From Legionellaceae bacterium UBA6148 (GTDB lineage Bacteria > Pseudomonadota > Gammaproteobacteria > Legionellales > Legionellaceae), in assembly GCA_002423125.1 (NCBI GenBank), contig DIUW01000030.1, positions 15,308 to 39,920 on the forward strand: a DNA stretch of 24,613 nt, given 5' to 3'. Below, piece by piece: positions 6,835 to 20,200 of this stretch. Positions within the stretch are counted from its first letter, which is position 1; each line of letters opens with the position of its first letter. The notes under the pieces are model-generated. The model was not told where the DNA came from and did not search any database. It worked only from the letters and a program-made list of their open reading frames with translations. A program made the translations under genes and the position numbers.

Positions 6835-8265
6835 CTAAACAACACGAAATTCAAAAGACATTTCCTCTGAAGATACTTTACCCTCTTCAGCACTGGAATT
6901 AAATAGTTTAAGTTTCTGCTGCCCTTGTGTTTGCTGTAAAGAATAATTAGCGAATTTTTTTAAATTTTCGATGAATGTTTTGATGAACATTTGGATCGTA
7001 TCCTCATGAATATAAGCACGATCATAATCCAGACGAAGCTCGACTTTTTCATTAATATCATCAACACCTATCGCGATATTAAGTGGATAATGAAACTTAT
7101 CACAACCCTTAATATCTAAAATTCTTATATCCTGATTTAATTCTTTCATATTGTGAAATTGGATATAATTAAACGTTGTAAAAAACAAATCGCTTATACC
7201 AAGATCTTTTTCAATTTGACTCAGAGGGTAAAGCGCATGCAGGTCTATTTCACATAAATTTTGATGCGTTTCAACGAGTTGCTTTATCAGTTGTTTATTA
7301 TTATTTAAACGAACGGGCAATAAATTCCAAAAAAGCCCCGGAGAAGACAGCGAACCCTCAATTTCGGGTCTCCTTCCACCATTACATACGACACCAATAC
7401 GAGCGTGATCAGGAACAATATCCGATAAAGAATTCATTACCCCCGCTAAGTAAACCGATTTTAAGGTAACTGCTGTTGTTAAACTTAATTTTTTTATGGC
7501 CTTTGCAATATCCATCGGAAGTTCTAATTCAATCGTTGAATCAGAGATCGAGAAACGCTTCAAAGCGGGCATTGTATAGCTATTTAGTGGGGACGCATGA
7601 AGGTAATTGAGCCAAAATGTCCGATGCTTTTGAGATTCTACGCAACTATATTCATGCTCAATAAATAGTTTATGAACATTAGGATGCCTTTGCTCATCAC
7701 AGTGAATACCTTTTTTTATGTGCTCATAAGTATCAAATAAATCTTTTAAAAATTCTACAATACCCCAGCCATCTTCAATTGCATGGTGTAATGAGATAAA
7801 AAATTGAAATGTTTTATCATCAAGATAGAACAAAGCAAAACGAAACAGGGGTTGATGTTGATCATTAACATCAAAAGGTTGCAACTTATCATTTTTCATA
7901 TAAGTCGTTGTACAGAGATCTTGAGATACCTCATCCATACAAGATAAATCATTTTCATCTATAGTAAAAATTGTCTTTTCACGTATAAATTGTTGTTCGG
8001 AATGAAGAGCAAGATTCACCCCGATATTAAAGCAAGTATGGCGCTGAACCAAACATTTTAAAGCAGATGTAAATGCGTCTTTATCGAATACATCCGTTGT
8101 TATTTTATAACATAACTGAGAATGATAAACACCCATTTCGCCATTATTTTTCCCATAATGATTAAACATTAATTTCTGCATGCTGGATAGAGGATAAATA
8201 TCAATAATTCCTGGAAAGCCATTTATATCTATAGCATTTTTAGCATTAAAACGTACTATTTTAGG
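6835..8265 (-). other. NRPS terminal condensation domain (C4), probable release domain
   Basis: Residues ~4216-4691. It begins IYPLSSMQKLMF and keeps the catalytic motif HHAIEDGWG (His near 4375). No PCP, TE or reductase follows; only about 40 residues of charged tail lie before the stop. Terminal C domains elsewhere release the chain by condensing it with a free amine or an internal nucleophile. The nucleophile here is unknown. Confidence 0.8.
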
Positions 8266-11200
8266 AGAGGAGAGCACCTCTTCTTTCTCTGTCGATATTT
8301 TACAAAGACGCTCGATTGTAGGATGAAGAAATAAGTCTTGAATCGTAATGGAGTAACTGAGCTTTTGAAGCTTCGCGATGATTTGAGAACTGATAATAGA
8401 GTTGCCTCCTAAGCGAAAAAAATTATCCTGGATACTAACACGCTCAAGTTGCAAAACATCACACCATACTTGACAAAAAACATTCTCTATTTCACTCGTT
8501 GGAGCGATATAGTCCTCCCCTTGTAAACTATCCAACGGCAAATTATTCAATGCTTTTTTATCTAACTTGCCATTCATTGTTAGTGGCAATGAATCAACTA
8601 ACTGAAAATAAGTTGGAATCATATATTCTGGTATAGATTGAGCTAAATATTGTCTTATCGTTTCTGTAAATTTTTTCCTATAATCAGGCAAAATTTCATC
8701 ACGAGGAACAATATATGCGGCCAATATTTTTTGAGATTCACGACGAAGTGCAATCACTGCAACATCATCAATCGCTTCATTTTTTCTTAAAATGGACTCA
8801 ATCTCTCCAAGTTCAATACGGAAACCACGAATTTTTACCTGCTCATCCATTCGGCCTAAATACTCCATGGATCCATCCACAAGATATCGTGCGTAATCGC
8901 CCGTTTTGTACATATAATCCGTACGTTCGATGAATGGGTCAGGAATGAATCGTTCTTTTGTCAAGGCTTCTCTGTTTAAATAACCGCGGCTCACACCCGC
9001 TCCACCCACATAAAGTTCTCCATAAACACCAACCGGAACAGGTTCTAAAGCAGAATTAAGGATGTACGTTTTTAAATCAGGAATCCTCTGGCCAATCAGG
9101 CTACCTTTTTCCTCAGAAACCATAGATTGCTTAATTTGACAATAGGTTACATGCACCGTGGTTTCAGTAATCCCATACATATTAATAATTTTGGGAAACT
9201 GATCGTTGTGCCGGTTAAACCAAGGTATAAGACTATTTAAATTTAACGCCTCACCACCAAAGATGACATAACGCAAAGACAGCGGTAAAGGATTAGATAA
9301 TTGTGTTTCATGTGCTATCAATTGAGAAAATGCTGACGGTGTTTGATTCAGTACCGTAATATGATGTGTTGAAATATATTGGCAAAACTCTACCGGTGAC
9401 CGCGAGACAAAATGAGGTATAACATGCAATGTTCCTCCATATAATAAGGCACCCCATATTTCCCAAACTGAAAAATCAAATGCGTAAGAGTGAAACAATG
9501 TCCAACTATCATCAGCATTAAAACCATAAAAGTCTTCTGTCGCTAAAAATAAGCGAACGACATTGGCATGACTTATCATCACACCTTTAGGCATTCCGGT
9601 CGATCCCGATGTATAAATAATATAAGCCAAACTATCACTGGGTAAAGAAAGGTTTAAATTATTCATGTCAAAGTCAATTAAAAATTCTGCTTTATCAAAA
9701 AATAGGCTTATTCCAGCATAATTTTTAAACTTATCTGCAAATTGAGACTGGGTAATGAGCAGAGGGGCTTGAGTATCCTCTAGTATAAATAAAAGCCGAT
9801 CATTGGGAGACGATGGATCGATAGGAACATAACACCCCCCCACTTTTAAAATAGCGATAAGAGCAACAAGTAATTGTGTCGATCGCTCTAAAGACAGAGC
9901 GATCTTCGTTCCAGGTTCAATTCCTTTCTTCTTTAAGAAATGAGCGAGCTGATTGGCCTTCTCGTTCAACTCTTTATAACTTAAAACATCTGTCTCATAT
10001 ACAATAGCTGTTTTAAAAGGCGTCTGTATTGCTTGCTGCTCAAACCATTGATGCAAGGTACTCGCAGGAGGGGCATATGAAAGCACGGGTTGATTTAGCA
10101 GCGCTATTCTTTCATTTGGCGTCACAAATGGAATCTGATCAATATTACTCTCAGTATTCGTCATAATATTATTAAATAATGTCGAAAAATGACCTGCCAT
10201 ACGCTCAATCGTTTCTTTCTTAAAAAGGTCGGTCGCAAACTCAATATTACAATGCAATCCCTCCCCTTCTATTAATTGAAATGTAAACGTTAAATCCGTT
10301 TTTGCGGTTTGATTATTAATAGTCAAAAACGTTGTAGCAATACCGTCTAAGTGTAAATTTAGCTCCTGATTGTCTTCCAATACCATCATGACTTGAAACA
10401 AGGAGGTTTTACTTAAAGATCGACTGATGTTTAGAGCGTCCACCACCCTATCAAAAGGAATCGCTTGATTTTTAAATGCAGCAAGACAAGTTGCCTTAAC
10501 CTGCTCCAAGTGCGTTAAGAAATTTCCACAACCATTTACTTGTGTTCGCAACGCCAGAGTATTAATAAAACAACCCATGATCGCTTCGTACTCTTCATTA
10601 GATCGGGTCGTAATTGGCGTTCCAACGACGATATCTGAGTCATTGGTATAGCGATATAAAAAAATATTAAAAATAGTGAGCAATGACATAAATAAAGTAG
10701 TATTTCTGGTTGCTGAAATATTCAATAATTTTTTAACTACGGATCTTTCCAGTTCAAAACTTAAAACATCTCCTTGATAAGATTTTATGGCAGGACGTTG
10801 ATAATCTAGAGGAAATTGCAGCAATTCCGGCGCGCCTGCTAAAGCAGTTTTCCAATAATCCAATTGTTCTTGATAAAGATCCGTTGATGAATAATGATGC
10901 TCTTGCAGTGCATAATCAGAATATTGAGCAGATAGAATCGGCAAGGATGCAGGCACGTCTTTAGCCAAATTATTATAGAGATGATTAAGATTATGGATAA
11001 GCAATTTAACGGACCATTCATCAAATATGGCATGATGAAATAAAATGAGTAAGGTATTTTCTAATCCTTGATTATCTTGCAATAAAGAAACACGCATTAG
11101 AAATTTCGTCATATCAAACGGTGTATTCAAAATACGCTGTATTTGTTGCTCTCTTTCTTCCGCCGTTTCACACACGATTCTATCCATTTTAAAATCATCG

Positions 11201-14200
11201 TTCCGACAAATTTCTTGATAAAACCCTTGATCTATTTCAGTGAATTTTGTTCGTAATATTTCCTGATTTTCAATTAATCGTTGAAAAGATGCTTTTAGCG
11301 CAGCGACATTCAAATTGCCCGTCAGTGAAAAAACAACAGGAATGGTATAAGAACGATTTGTATCCTCCATTTTTGCTAAAAATAACATAGACCGTTGTAT
11401 CGCTGACAAAGGAATCGGTTTCAGCTTATTGATTGGCACAATAGAGACGAGGTTCGTTTTTTCCATTTGAATAATATGAGAAGCCAAGTTTTGTAAAATC
11501 GGGTGCTCAAAAATATTAGACAGGGAAATGTTAACCCCTAATAACTTCTTAATGCGAGAAATCATTTGTATGCACAATATTGAGTTCCCACCTAAAGCGA
11601 AGAAATTATCATCTCGTGTTATTTTGGGGGGGCGAAGTAATTCTTGCCAAATTTCAACCAAATGAATTTCGGCAGAATTTTGTGGAGGAATATCCTTCAT
11701 TTCAATCAATGTGTTGTCTGCTAATTTAGCCAACTTATTTCTATCGACCTTACCGCTTGGGCTTAAAGGGATTTCTTGCAATGTAAGAATATTGTTCGGT
11801 CTCATAAAATGAGGTAATTTTGATGATATAAACTGCATCAACTCCTGATGATCAAACTTGGGGCCAGAAGGAACAACAAAGGCAATTAAACTCTTTTGTG
11901 CACCTACACCATGGGCGATAACCGCAGCATTCACGACCCCACTTTTTTGTTTAATAAGCGATTCAATCTCTTCTAACTCAACTCTAAATCCACGAATCTT
12001 AATTTGCGCATCCAGGCGGCCAATATACTCTAACTCTCCATCCGGTAAAAATCGGACTATATCTCCCGTGTTATAAATTAAATGGTGATGGGAGTGAGTA
12101 AAAGGATTCTTAATAAATTTTTCTCTATTAATTTCATGGCGGTTAAAATATCCACGGGCGACGCCTGAACCACCTAAATAAAGATATCCTGGAGCACCGA
12201 CAGCAACAGGCTTTAAATATTTATCAAGCACATAACACGTAACGTTTGAGATCGGCTTACCAATCGTATTCGACGATTGAGAGGGGTTATACAAATGCAT
12301 CGTTGCACAAACAGTATTTTCGGTCGGTCCATAGGCATTAATTAACCTTACTTTACCGTACCATTTATCCAGTAATTCTTTAGGAGCCTTATCACCAGCA
12401 ACGACCAATGTTTTCAACTTATACAAGTGATTAATAGTCGATAAAATTGTAGGCGGAAGGGTAACGATCGAAATCGCCTTTGTTTCTAGAATGACTTCTA
12501 ATGTTTCACCAACAGCGACCACATCCTTTTCGGGTAAAACAAGACAAGCACCACTCAATAAAGAAGTCACTACTTCCGAGATGGATGCGTCAAAACTAAA
12601 AGGGGCGAAGTTTAAAACGCGACTATTTTCTCCGATTTGAAAAAAGTCAATTTGTGAGCGCGCTAAATTAATAACACTGTGATGCTCAACCATGACTCCT
12701 TTGGGCGTTCCTGTAGTGCCAGAGGTATAAATCATATAAGCCAAGTTCGATCCACTTAAAGCTTGCATTAAATTGTCAATCGGGTATGTCTTCAACTCCC
12801 CTTTGATTTTATCAAGATCGATTATCGAACAATTCACACTCAAATGAGTTTGCCCCATCGTGTCCGTTATTAAATATTTAGCATTTGAATCATTGAGCAT
12901 CAATTCTAAACGATCACTAGGATAACCAAGATCTAACGGGATGAAGCACGCCCCTGCCTTTAGGCAAGCCAACATTGCAATAATTAAATCGATTGATCGA
13001 GATAGCGCTATTCCAATTTTTACTTCCGTCTCTTGATCTAAAGAACATAAATAATGAGCCAATTGGTTTGATCGACGATTCAATTCTTCATAAGTAACGC
13101 AAGAGTCACCCATTTCAACGGCAACTGCTTGAGGGGCTCGTTGGACCTGCTGCTCAAATTGCTCATGAAGAGTGCTATTTTTAGGGTAAGCTTGCTCCGT
13201 ATTATTCCAAGCATGGATGATTTTTAAATAATCCGGATCCGTTATTAAATCTAATTGATGTACCTGTTTCAATGGTTTTTTTACAAAATTTTTCAGTGCA
13301 GTAGTATAACTTTCTAGTAGTTGGTTAATGAATGATTTTGAAAATTTATTACAATGAAATGTGAAGCAAATTTCAAGAGTCTGTGTTGGATTAACGACAA
13401 CAGCCAAGGGAAATTCGGATTTTTCATTGGTTAATAATTCTGAAACACTCAATCCATCTTGATGTTGATATTTCTTTTCAAGAAAGTTTTCGTAAACAAA
13501 TAAAGTATCAAACAAAGGACCTTTATCAGCTAAAGCTGAACAACCCTGTATCTCACCAAGAGACAAATGGGAATATTCATTACAATGAGCTAAGTCTTCT
13601 TGTATTTGTTGAAAGAAAGCTAATGTAGCCTTCTCTGTCTCAAAATTAAAGTAAAGAGGAATGGAGTTTGCTAACAAACCAATCGTTGATTTTACTTTTT
13701 TAATATCGGTAATTGTGCGACCGGAAACGACTGTTCCAGTAACAATCGCATCTTGTTGAGTATAATGATGAAGTAAAATTGCCCAAATACCGAGTGTAAC
13801 GGAATTGAGAGTTAAACCATGCTCGTTGACCAACTCTTTTAACGAGGCATAAAGCTCTTCTTCTAAATGATAGCTAATTTTATCAACTTCAGCCTCTGAA
13901 CTCGAAGATTTAAGATAATATTCGTTTAATGAGGTTGAATATTCTACTTTTTGAAGATAAGAAGTCCAGAATTGATAACTCTCCTGAGGGTTAAATTGAC
14001 TCACTCTCTGGATATAGTCTTTATATAAAAGTCGATTTTTGCGGTTATGTGGTATTTTTAAACTAAGATTATTATAAATTGAGAAAAGCTCATGAAGTAA
14101 ACTGCTAGTGCTCCATCCATCTAATAAAATATGATGATGAGACCACAAAAAATGCATTTCTTGCGGAGAAACTTGAATTAATCTCAGACGTTGTAATTGC

Positions 14201-17200
14201 CATTGTGACAAATCAAATTTTTTCGATCGATCGAGTCTGAGATAATCTGCTAATGATTGATCGCCAAGCCTATCCACTTGCCAATCGATTTCGGCTCTAC
14301 TGACGACATATTGCAAGGGAGTATCCAAGTTATCCCACATAAACCCTGTTCGTAAAATCGGATTATCGGCAATGATGATTTGCCAAGCTTGTTTAAAACG
14401 ATCAATATCTAAAGGTCCTTTTATCTCGAGTACGGTTTGTACCAAATATTCATCCGATTCGGGATGATAAACGTGACGAAATAGCAGCCCTTTTTGTAAT
14501 GGAGAAAGTGGGTATATATCATCAATACGTATCTTATTATTAAAATATAAATCCAGATTATCTTGAGTAATTTTCGCAGCAGGAAAATCAGATGTCGTGT
14601 AACCGAAGTTCGACTCCTGTGTGCAATAGTCAACTATATCGGAAATGGATTTCTCAAAGCGGCTTATTACGATCTCCATTCGCTTAAAATCAAAATGCTC
14701 ATTCGAGAAATTAATTTCTATTTGTAACTGATCGTTAATAAATAAAGTTTCAATTTCTAATAAATAACCACTTTTATTTTCTGGTGTGGTCGCTAATTGG
14801 ATACCTTCTTTTGATAAGTTAATAGTCGATTTTGTATCACTTTCAACCCACTGACCAAGATGGTTAAAGCTTATCAATGGATCACAGCCCGTTTTCAATT
14901 CAGAGGCATGTTTGCTTAAATATTTTAATATCCCATATCCAATACCATGATGAGGAATCGCGCGTAACTGCTCTTTAACCGATTTGATGATGTCAGCAAT
15001 TGATTCGGTATTTTTTATATTCAATGAAACAGGAAATTCTGTAGTAAACCACCCCATCGTTCGAGAGGTATCGATGTCCGGATTAATCGCTTCTCTTCCA
15101 TGTCCTTCGAGCATGATTGATAATTGCATTCCATTGGAATTTAATGGACACATCGCTAAAACTAATGCTGCAATCAGAAGGTCATTAATTTCAGTTTGAA
15201 AGGCTTGATTCGCTGTATTGAGTAATTTTTTACTGGTAACGGTATTCACTTGCGCTTGTAGTTTGCCCGTCGTTATTGTTATCACCTCGTCTGAAGAACT
15301 GCCAAAAGGTACTGAAGGACCTGTAGTAGGAAGCTGATCGTTCCAATATTTCAGTTCAGAGTGTATTTGTTCAGATCCCGAATATTCTTGTAATGCCTGC
15401 GCCCATTGTTGGTAAGAATCGGTTTTTTCGGATAACGATGCCACTTTGTTATTGCTCAGATCCGTATAAACTTCCAATAAATCTTCGCAAAGAATACGCC
15501 AAGAAACGCCGTCGACGACTAAATGGTGAGCAAGAAGTACCAACTGAAGGTGATGAGAATCGTCTCTTTTTAAGAACGTTGCCTTAAAGCTTTGTCCTTT
15601 TCCAATATCAACTGATTTTGATAACACATGAACAGCTTCATCCAGGGCTAAATTTTGAATGGGGATAAATAATGGAGTGAGGTCGCGGTGCATCATAATT
15701 TCTTGTAACCAACGCCCCTTTTCTTCATAAAAACGGCTGCGTAAAACATCATGGTGATCTAGCAAAAATTCAACCGATTGCGTGAGTAAATCGAGATTAA
15801 TACTCTCGCTTATGTCTAACACAACATATTGGCACCAGTAATTTAAGTTATCCCAACTTTTTTCAAAAAACCATTGTTGAATAGGAACTAACGGTGTCTC
15901 TTTTGTAACGTGTGGTTTTAATTTTGATATTTTTGCTCGCTGCTCCAATTTCGCGACATTCGCTAAACCTGCAATGGTCGGATTTTTAAAAATATCAATT
16001 GCCGAAATATGTAAATTTAATTTACTCGCTTTCGTCAGCATTGAAATACATAAAATCGAATCGCCACCAATTCGAAAAAAATTATCATGAATTGAGTGAA
16101 TTTCGCGCTTTAACAATTCCCCCCAAACCTTTGCCAATATTTTTTGTTTTGGAGTATGCGGCTTATCCTCTTCTGAAATGGAACTAACGAGTCCATCTTC
16201 TGCAATAACGAGTGCTTTTCGATCAATTTTTCCGTTCGGCGTCAAAGGAAATTTATCAAGAATAGTCAACGCACTGGGGATCATATAAGACGGTAAAGTC
16301 TCACTTAAATACTCTATTATGGCCGTCGTTTCGAGGGAATTGTTTGTCGCGTTTACAATACAAAATGCCGCTAAAATTTTTCTTGTTTCACGTTCAATAA
16401 CAATGACTTTCGCATCTTGAATTAAAGGATGCTGCTTCAATCGCTGTTCAATTTCTAGCAAATCAATTCGATTTCCATTTAATTTAATTTGTAAATCATT
16501 TCTACCCAAAAATTGGATATGTCCACTTAAAGTGTATTTAGCCAAATCACCTGTTCGATAAACAAGACATTTTTCACCATGAAGTACAACGGAAGAAAAC
16601 CGCTCTTTCGTTAACGATTCCAGCTTAAAGTATCCCGATGCCAAGGCAGGCCCACTAATGCATAACTCCCCCGTTACTTCTAATGGAGCGTACTGTTCAC
16701 CTTGTAAAATATGAATATTATTATTTGGATAAGGCATGCCGAGTGGAATATTTTCATTACCGGCCCAATGTTTAGACAAAGAGAAATCGGAATCCTCAAA
16801 ATAGGCGCTATCAATACCTGCTTCTGTTAAGCCATAAGAGTTAATCACACGAACATTTGTTCCGAAGATTTGTTTTAATTTATAATATTCGTATATCGTC
16901 CATGTATCTGATCCACAAATTAATATTTTCAGATGAGGTAATGTTAACTGATTACTCTCAACATATTCCATTAAACCGCGAACAACGGCAGGAACAAATT
17001 CAGCACACTCAACTTGTTGACGATGAAGTAAATGATAAATTTCCTTAGGCTCTAATAATTCTTCATATCGACAGAGCACTAGTTTGGCACCCGAGCATAA
17101 TGCGCGAATGAAATCTCCAATGAAAACATCAAATCCAAAACTCGCCATTTGCAAATGAACAGCAATCTCGTCCAATTTATAAATAGTGTTCCAACTTGCA

Positions 17201-20200
17201 AACGCACTCGCAATGGTATGATGTGTCACTTCAACACCTTTTGGAGTTCCTGTGGAACCGGAGGTGTATATTATATAGGCACGCGTACTAGAAGGATGTG
17301 TAAACAGCACCTCTGCGGAAGATACATCAGGATTTAAGGGCTTAAACGTATTTAGATTTAACAAGGGGCAGCAAGAAAAACATTGGAAATCAGATTCCGT
17401 ATTTGAGTCTAATAATATCATGTGTGGATTGGTATTACTCACAATAAAATTGATTCTCTCCCGAGGATATTTTGGATCCACCGGTACAAATGTAGCTCCA
17501 GTTTTCATAACAGCATAAATTGCAACGATCATTTCGATGGACTTGTCCATCGAAATGAGAATTTTGCTATCAACTCCAGCGCCATTTTGAATTAAAAAAT
17601 GTGCCAATTGATTGGCTCTATCATGTAATTTTTGAAAGGTTATCTGCTGTTGTCCGCACTGGATTGCAATTTTATCTGGATTTACAATTGATTGTGTAGA
17701 AATTAGAAAAGGGATACTTTGATAGGTTTGTCCTGAAGCAGCAGAAGAACACCAGGATTGGGTTAATCTATTTTCTTCCTCCGTTAGGAAGCTTAATGTA
17801 TTAATTCTCTCGTTTGGATGATCAATAATTTTCGCAAGGAGAGTTTGGTAATGTTCAGCCATCCGTTGAATAGACTCATGCTGATATAATTCGGACGAAT
17901 ATTCAAAGTTAAGCGTGATTTTTTTGTCATATTCTTGTACTGTCAGGGTCAGGTCTAGCTTTGCGCCATTATTTGTCAACTCATTGTATTCGCCCGTTAA
18001 ATCACCCATGGAAAATGTATTTTCTATTCTTTCAAATGCAAACATCACCTGAAATATTGGATGAAGATCGTTGTCTCTATTAGGATTTACAGCCTCGACA
18101 ATTTTATCAAATGGAACGGACTGATTTTCATAAATATGAATTAAATTATTTTGAATTTTTTTTAATATTTTTTTAAACGTATCGTTTGAGTCGATGACCA
18201 CTCGCATAGGTAATGTATTTACAAATAACCCAACGATGCGCTCACTACTTTTATCTGGGCGGTCAGATATTGGAAAACCGATTACCAAATCATTTTGATT
18301 ATTGTAGCGTTGCATCAATACAGAGAAAATGGTCATCATACAAGCAAATAATGACACTTCATTTTGCTTAGCAAATAACTTAATCGCTAGGGCTTCAGGC
18401 TCACTCAAATCAAATGATAATGTTTTTCCTAAGCAGGACTGTTTTTTATGTACTTTTTTACAAAAATCTGGAACAGTTACTTCTGGTGAATCGTTCAAAT
18501 ACTCTTTCCAAAAACTTAATTTTTCTTGAAAATCATGACTCAAAATCCATTGTTGTTGCATGTAACTGTATTGAGAGTAATTACAATCAAGCTGAGGCAG
18601 CTCAATAATTGCATTATTTAAGAAGGCGTTATAAACCAACTGCATTTCGGCACATAATAATTCAAATGAATAACCATCTATAATGCTATGGTGAGCGGAG
18701 AATACAAGTTTATGTTCGGAGGATGAAACATTGAAAAGATAACACTTAAATAAAGGACCGTTATTGAGATCAAAGGGATAAGAGGTAATTTCTTTAACAC
18801 ATTGAGCGTAATTATTTTCATCTAAAGCTACGACTTCAAAATAACGTTGATACTCATGATTGACGGCTTGTATTAAATGCTCAGTCGCACTATCGACCTT
18901 AAAATACGTGCGTAATGATGAGTGTCTTTCAACCAAAAAGACTATCGCTTTCTCCAAAACATCAACTTTTAAATCGCCTAGTAATTTTATTTCAATTGTG
19001 ACGTTATAAGCCCCTGATCCTTCGGTCATATTTTCTAAAATATACATGCGCTTTTGAGCGCTAGAAGCGATCTCTTTAGGAAGGGTGTCTTGACTCAAGG
19101 CAGGCATTGCTTGAACAGTCACATTTTCCGATACTGTAATAAAGCTTGCCATACTTGCAATGGTATTTTTTAAATAAAATTCTTTAATGGGCACAATATA
19201 ACCGAGAGTATTCTGTATGATAAATTTATACTGATTGATTAATAAAGAATGCGCGCCAATTTTAAATAAATTATCGTAGATGCTGATATTATTGACACCC
19301 AATAACTCACAACATATTTTGTGTAACGCTTTCTCCAGTTCATTTCTCGGTTCCACAATACTATTATTTTCAATTTTTATTATGCTATTGCTATCAATGT
19401 TGGACAAGCTAATGCGATCTATTTTCCCTGTTGGCGTTAAAGGCATTTTATTAATAAAATAAAATTGCCCAGGAATCATGTAATCCGGTAATCGCTGAGA
19501 AATCATCTCATATAAATTATGGTAGATTTCATTAATAATCTCTTGACTGAGCCAGTTTTCTGGCTGCAAATAAGCAATGAGTCGACTGAGGTTAAGGTCT
19601 TTTTTATGCAATACAATCGCGCTTTTTATGCCTTCAATTGCTAATAATTTTTCTTCAATTTCGGTGAGATCTATACGATAGCCTCTCAGTTTGATTTGAT
19701 TATCTTTTCTTCCAATATAAAAAATTTTGCCATCCGTGCATTTATATCCAATATCTCCTGTTTTATAAACCCGGGTTAATTGTCCTCTAATCTGACAATA
19801 TTTAAATGCTTTATCAGTTAACTCTTTGTTATTAAGATAACCTTCGGCCAGACCAATTCCTGCAACAAAAATTTCACCTTTTTGATTTTCGCTAACTTCA
19901 TACTCATTTTCATCTAAGACAAAAATCCGCATATTATCAATAGGATATCCAATTGGAATAAAATCCTCACGAACAGACTCGATATTTAATTCTTGATAAG
20001 TAACATCTGCGGATACTTCAGTGGACCCATACAAATTCAATAACTGAATGGAATGCTTCTCTTGGAAAAATTTATTAATCAAATGATGAGTTGGAGCTTC
20101 ACCACTAATAGTGACCATTTTTAATGGGCTCGTTCCAAATTTTGGTTGTGCATAATCAAGTATACTTTGCAATAAAGAAGGGACTAAAACAATTCGGGTT

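Noticed and set aside
6561..6893. 110-codon minus-strand open frame overlapping the NRPS 3' end
   Set aside because: It overlaps the NRPS coding end in another frame and runs antisense to the 6397-6723 frame. It has no ribosome site or recognisable motif.
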